From positions 124,001-188,000 of the forward strand of contig JAQGIP010000032.1 in the NCBI GenBank assembly GCA_028291055.1: a DNA stretch of 64,000 bases. The letters run 5' to 3'. Every line of letters starts with the position of its first letter. The stretch's first letter is position 1. Shown here piece by piece: positions 59,618 to 64,000 of this stretch. The position numbers were made by a program, and so were the translations under genes. Below the pieces are notes generated by a model that had not been told where the DNA came from, searched no databases, and was given only the letters and a program-made list of their open reading frames with translations. This stretch comes from Caulobacter sp. Its GTDB lineage: Bacteria > Pseudomonadota > Alphaproteobacteria > Caulobacterales > Caulobacteraceae.

Positions 59618-61276
59618 TCATTGCGCCGCCACGGCTTCACGTGGGGCGGACCTGTCCTGGATCACCTGCTTGGCGCCGGCGATGTCGGACTTGCCGTTGG
59701 GCGAACGGGGGAAGTCGTCGGTGATGACGATGCGGCGCGGGATCTTGTAGCCGGCCAGTTCGGTGCGCACCCAATCCTGGATGGCGCGGTCGCTCAGGGT
59801 CACGCCGGGATGGGCCTTCACCACCGCCCCGACGCTCTCGCCCCAACGCTCGTCCGGCACGCCGACCACGATGGCGTCGGCCACGCCCGGCATGCGCAGG
59901 ATCAGCTGCTCCACCTCCTCGGCGAACACCTTTTCCCCGCCCGTATTGATGCAGCTTGAATCGCGGCCCAGGAAACGGATCGAGCCGTCCACATCGATGG
60001 TCGCCCAGTCGCCGGCCATGGCATAGGGCACGCCGCCCAGCACCCGGTAGGTCTTGGCCGACTTGACCGGATCCTTGTGATAACCGGCGCCGACCGTGGC
60101 CCCGGCACAGGCCAGCATGCCCCGCTCACCGGAGCCCGGCGCCACTTCGCTGCCGTCCTCGCGCAGCACCTTGGTCGTCGCATTGGGGGTGAAGACGCCG
60201 GTGTCGGGAATGTTGTCGCGGGTCGCATAGCTGGTGCCCACATGGCCTTCCGACGAGCCCACCACATCGATCAGGGTGGCGTCGGGGGCATGGGTCAGCA
60301 GGATGCGCTTAGTCGGCGCGCTCCAGATCATGCCGGAGGAATAGACGGTCTTCAGCGAGGCGATGTCATAGGGCGTTCCCGCCGCCTGCGCCCGCTCCAG
60401 TTCGGCCGTCAGAGGCCGCGCCACCACGTCGCCGACGATGGTCAGGCTCGTCGCCTTCTCGCGCTCGATGGTGGCCAGGGTCTCGCCCGGATCGAAGGAC
60501 CAGTTGTCCAGCATCACGCAGGCCCCGCCGCTCATCAGCGGCACCTGGGCGCCGTAGGCCAGGCCCGTCGAATGCATGAAGGGCGGCGCCACCACGCTGA
60601 CCGGCGCGCGGCCCTCGTCGTGCAGCCGCCTGGCCTGCCCCGCCGCATCGGCGAGCGACACCGGCGCGCTCGCGCCCAGCGCCTGGGCCGCGATGTTCAT
60701 GATGCCCCGCGCATAGGGGCCGATGGTGCGCATCACCCCCTTGGGCATGCCCGTGGTGCCGCCCGTATAGGTCAGCTGGCGGTCCAGCGGCGAGCGTTCG
60801 ATGCGCGGCATCGGCTGATAGTTGGCCACCACATCGTCGAAGGTGATCGAGCCCGGCACGACGCGGCTGTCGCCGAACTCCACCATCAGCTTCAGGTTCG
60901 GCAGGCGGCCGGCCACGGCGGCCACGCGCGGCGCCATCTCCTCGTCGAAGATCACGGCTTCCGCGTCGGCATTGTCGAGCAGGTAGAGGAGCTCGTCCTC
61001 CACATAGCGGTAGTTGGCGTTGACCGGCACGCCGCGCATCTTCACCGCGGCCAGATGGCCCTCGAGATAGGCCGGGCTGTTGTGCAGATACAGCGCCACG
61101 CGGCTGCCTTCGGTCAGGCCCGCGTCGCTGAGCGCCTGGGCCAGGCGCGCGGCGCGGTCCACATACTCGCGCCACGGTCTGCGAACGTCGCGCCAGATCA
61201 GCGCCGGCGCGTCGGGAATGGCGTCGCTGATCGCCTCCAGGATATCGGCCACGTGCAGGAAGGCGGGCTCCGCCAT
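59618..61276 (-). CDS. Acyl-CoA synthetase (operon copy B)
   Basis: MAEPAFLHVADILEAISDAIPDAPALIWRDVRRPWREYVDRAARLAQALSDAGLTEGSRVALYLHNSPAYLEGHLAAVKMRGVPVNANYRYVEDEL; QLTYTGGTTGMPKGVM. Confidence 0.92.
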   Translation of the reverse strand: MAEPAFLHVADILEAISDAIPDAPALIWRDVRRPWREYVDRAARLAQALSDAGLTEGSRVALYLHNSPAYLEGHLAAVKMRGVPVNANYRYVEDELLYLLDNADAEAVIFDEEMAPRVAAVAGRLPNLKLMVEFGDSRVVPGSITFDDVVANYQPMPRIERSPLDRQLTYTGGTTGMPKGVMRTIGPYARGIMNIAAQALGASAPVSLADAAGQARRLHDEGRAPVSVVAPPFMHSTGLAYGAQVPLMSGGACVMLDNWSFDPGETLATIEREKATSLTIVGDVVARPLTAELERAQAAGTPYDIASLKTVYSSGMIWSAPTKRILLTHAPDATLIDVVGSSEGHVGTSYATRDNIPDTGVFTPNATTKVLREDGSEVAPGSGERGMLACAGATVGAGYHKDPVKSAKTYRVLGGVPYAMAGDWATIDVDGSIRFLGRDSSCINTGGEKVFAEEVEQLILRMPGVADAIVVGVPDERWGESVGAVVKAHPGVTLSDRAIQDWVRTELAGYKIPRRIVITDDFPRSPNGKSDIAGAKQVIQDRSAPREAVAAQ

Positions 61277-61326
61277 GTATCCTCCGAGGGTAAGACGGCT
61301 TCTGGCGGCCGCCTTGGGTACTGTTG

Positions 61327-62517
61327 CTAGCTGGCCAGCGCGGTGATGCGGCGCGCGGATTCCGGAGCCGGTCCGCCCATCAGAACATCGAAGTTGCCGG
61401 TGTAGAACTTTTCCTTCTCGGCTTCCGTGACGCCCGCCGCCTGCATCGAGGACTCGAAGCGCGAGATCGGATCGCGCCCGCCCTCCTTGTGGGGATAGTC
61501 GGATGAAAACAGCACCACCTCGGCGCCCGCCTGTTTGATGATCCAGCCGGTGTCCTCGAAGTGGAAGGGGGCAAACTTGACCTGGCGGCGCACATAGTCG
61601 CTGAGCGGCATGGAGAGCAGCTGCAGCCGCTCTTCCGCCTTGCGGTAGGCGGCCATGGCCGAATCCAGGAACCGCATCCAACCGGGAACCCAGTTGGCCC
61701 CATATTCCACCACGCCCATCTGCAGCTTGGGGTGACGGTCCAGGACGCCGTCGATGATCAGCACGTTCAAGGTTTCGATGAAGGGCAACGGCGCGCCCAG
61801 ATACTGGACGGAGGTGAAGGTGCCGTCGCCGCCGGCATAGCCCTTGTCCTGCCGCCGCCCGGTGACGCTGAACACATCGCTCGGCTTACGTCCGCCGCCC
61901 AGGTGATACATGATCGGGATGCCGGCCTCCGCCGCCATCGCCCACATGGGCTCCAGGCCCTCGTGGCTCGGCGAATGATGGCGCGGGCAATCCACCGCCA
62001 TGGTCACCGCCCTGCAGCCGCTCTCGATGGCGAACTTCATCGCCTCCACCGAGCGCGCCGGATCGGCCAGGGGCACATAGCCCGCCGCGATCAGCCGCTC
62101 GTCCTCGGAACAGAAGTCCAGCATGGCGCGGACGTGGGCGCGGGCCAGGCCATAGAGGAAGTCCATGTCGTCGCCCTGCTCGTACTCGCGCAGCTGCAGG
62201 CGAAGGAAGCTGTCGTAGACGATCTGGCGCTTGAACCCGAGCAGGTCCATGGCCTTGACCCGGTCATGCTTGTCGAAGGCGCCCATGGCGTCCCACAGCT
62301 TGCGCTGCATCAGTTCCGGCTCGCGGGTGGCGACGAATTCCTCGGTCTTGTGGCGCGCCACCATCTCGCCGAAGTGGGCGGCGGTGAAGCCGCTGGAGGC
62401 GCCGTACAGGAACTGAGCCTTGTCCTTCACCGCCTTCTCCATGAAGGGGTGGTAGAACTCGGGCGTCTCGAAGATATGGCTGTCGGCGTCCTGCATGTCT
62501 CGGGTGGCGTAGGTCAT
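61327..62517 (-). CDS. Amidohydrolase-family protein (operon copy B)
   Basis: MTYATRDMQDADSHIFETPEFYHPFMEKAVK; close paralogue of 53737..54927. Confidence 0.88.
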   Translation of the reverse strand: MTYATRDMQDADSHIFETPEFYHPFMEKAVKDKAQFLYGASSGFTAAHFGEMVARHKTEEFVATREPELMQRKLWDAMGAFDKHDRVKAMDLLGFKRQIVYDSFLRLQLREYEQGDDMDFLYGLARAHVRAMLDFCSEDERLIAAGYVPLADPARSVEAMKFAIESGCRAVTMAVDCPRHHSPSHEGLEPMWAMAAEAGIPIMYHLGGGRKPSDVFSVTGRRQDKGYAGGDGTFTSVQYLGAPLPFIETLNVLIIDGVLDRHPKLQMGVVEYGANWVPGWMRFLDSAMAAYRKAEERLQLLSMPLSDYVRRQVKFAPFHFEDTGWIIKQAGAEVVLFSSDYPHKEGGRDPISRFESSMQAAGVTEAEKEKFYTGNFDVLMGGPAPESARRITALAS

Positions 62518-62634
62518 CGTCTCACTCTCCGTTCCTGCCGGCGGGGCGCCCGCGCCTCCTGTCCGGTCCGATCCTTGGCGGCGGGCCAGCCGGTCTGCGC
62601 CTTCATCCTCATGGTGAGTTCGGCGCCCCCAAGG

Positions 62635-62697
62635 GTCAAGTAAATGAACCCCAACCGCGCATGACCCTGAGTATAACCAGCTTGGACACGGCGTCAC
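62635..62697 (-). promoter_or_regulatory. Conserved promoter block upstream of amidohydrolase operon B
   Basis: Aligned to 55024..55086; minus-strand GTGACG-N16-TATACT, with conserved TCATTTACTTGAC downstream. Confidence 0.65.
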
Positions 62698-63052
62698 CGC
62701 GCGTATGTATAGAGAGCCGTCCGGCGCGCGCCAAAGCCGGATATCCATGACCGGAAAGCCTGGACATGGCCGCTCCATATCATTGTTTTTTCTACCATTT
62801 TCCACGCCTCTGGGGCAAGATTGGCGACCGACGCCACCTGTGCCCACGCCGACATGATGGCCCTGCCCGAAGGCCTCGCCGCCTCGGAATGGGCCGAGCA
62901 GGCGTATTGACGCCAAATCATCAGCGTAGTGTCATGACCTCGGATAGGGCCAGGAAGGCGCCGGAACATTTCGGCGACCTGGACGAACAAATAAAAGAGC
63001 CGGGTTAGACGTAGCCAATACGTCACCCTTCAAGAAATCGGGAGGAGAAGCT

Positions 63053-64000
63053 GTGATTCTAGTTCAGAAGGCGAAGCGGGCCGCCACGACCAGGAATGCC
63101 CTGCTGGTGTCTACCGCCGTGCTGATGCTGGCGCCGACCCTGGCCCTGGCCGACGCGCCCCCGCCGGCGGCCGACGACAGCACGTCCGTCGGCGAAGTCA
63201 TCATCACCGCCCAGCGCCGGGCGGAACGTCTGCAGGACGTGCCCCTGGCGGTGTCGGCCTTCACCGGCCAGCAGCTGGAGAAGATGAACATCAACGAGAG
63301 CGAGGATCTCACCAAGATCACGCCCGGCCTGTCGTTCGCCCAGACCGGCTACACGCCCCAGCCCACCATCCGCGGCGTCGGCACCCGCGGCGTCTCGGCC
63401 GGTGAAGAGTCCACCGTCTCCCTCTACATAGACGGCATCTACCAGCCCTACATGACCAACGGCTCGTTCAAGCTGAACAGCATCGAGCGCATCGAGGTGC
63501 TCAAGGGTCCGCAGAGCGCGCTGTACGGGCGCAACTCCACGGGCGGCGCCATCAACGTGATCACCCGCGATCCGCCGGTCGGCTTCGACGTCCGCGCCCA
63601 GGCCAGCTACGGCACCTTCAACGAGTCGACCGAGAAGCTCTATGTGGGCGGCGGCACCGAGAAGTTCGGGGCCGACATCTCCGCCGTGCTCTGGCACGCC
63701 GATGGCTATCTGAACGACATCGTCTCCCACACCACCCGCGGCGACCAGGACGACGCCACCGTGCGGGTGAAGTTCCAGTGGCGGCCCACCGAGGACCTGA
63801 AGTTCACCCTCTCGGCCGCGCACGACATGACCAAGGACTTCACGGCCAACCTCGGCCGGCCCTTGAACGGCAACACCATCTCCGCGCGCTACCTGCCCGC
63901 GCCGGTGCTGCCGACCGGCGACTATGACATCGCCACCGGCCATGACATCCCGTTCAAGACCATCACCGACAACCTGGCCCTGTCGGGGGCCTACAACTTC
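63053..64000 (+). CDS. TonB-dependent receptor, truncated by the window edge
   Basis: ggaggag RBS then GTG: VILVQKAKRAATTRNALLVSTAVLMLAPTLALADAPPPAADDSTSVGEVIITAQRRAERLQDVPLAVSAFTGQQLEKMNINESEDLTKITPGLSF...VLKGPQSALYGRNSTGGAINVIT. Not in the ORF track, probably because it is open at the right edge. Confidence 0.93.
   Translation, partial: MILVQKAKRAATTRNALLVSTAVLMLAPTLALADAPPPAADDSTSVGEVIITAQRRAERLQDVPLAVSAFTGQQLEKMNINESEDLTKITPGLSFAQTGYTPQPTIRGVGTRGVSAGEESTVSLYIDGIYQPYMTNGSFKLNSIERIEVLKGPQSALYGRNSTGGAINVITRDPPVGFDVRAQASYGTFNESTEKLYVGGGTEKFGADISAVLWHADGYLNDIVSHTTRGDQDDATVRVKFQWRPTEDLKFTLSAAHDMTKDFTANLGRPLNGNTISARYLPAPVLPTGDYDIATGHDIPFKTITDNLALSGAYNF

Noticed and set aside
62694-63026. 110-aa minus-strand ORF and a short plus-strand peptide (..CAHADMMALPEGLAASEWAEQAY) in the gap before the last TonB receptor
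   Set aside because: Considered as a small gene or a phage-gene remnant; no convincing start/RBS or recognisable domain, so not called.

Overview
High-GC window consistent with an alphaproteobacterium, probably Caulobacterales-like (inferred from gene content and TonB receptor/halogenase gene neighbourhoods). Four blocks are visible. (1) ~1-4360: histidine utilisation genes, hutH (truncated) and hutI divergent from hutF-hutC, with a GntR/HutC-type palindrome between them. (2) ~4400-27200: a glucan/glucose utilisation region with a GH87-like beta-helix protein, three tandem tryptophan-halogenase-family genes, a TonB receptor, a JmjC/cupin_8 protein, GH97, GH3, an MFS transporter, GH5, a LacI regulator, a sugar MFS transporter and glucokinase. 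Six copies of a 14-bp operator (TGACARCGCTGTCA) link this block. (3) ~27250-42255: a galactan/galactose region with lactonase, KDGal kinase, KDPGal aldolase, IlvD/Edd dehydratase, SDR, GntR, SSS symporter, a TonB receptor, GH53 and GH2. It carries two identical AT-rich 15-bp palindromes. (4) ~42359-64000: an acyl-CoA catabolic region containing two paralogous operons (amidohydrolase, acyl-CoA synthetase, MFS, acyl-CoA dehydrogenase), adjacent pairs of acyl-CoA dehydrogenases, two LysR regulators and a TonB receptor running off the right edge. The most interesting signals are the halogenase triad, whose middle member has lost the catalytic and FAD motifs; the 14-bp operator regulon, including a copy inside a CDS; and the duplicated amidohydrolase operons with a conserved promoter block. 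No tRNA, rRNA, CRISPR array or transposase was recognised. All assignments are by eye, without database searches.
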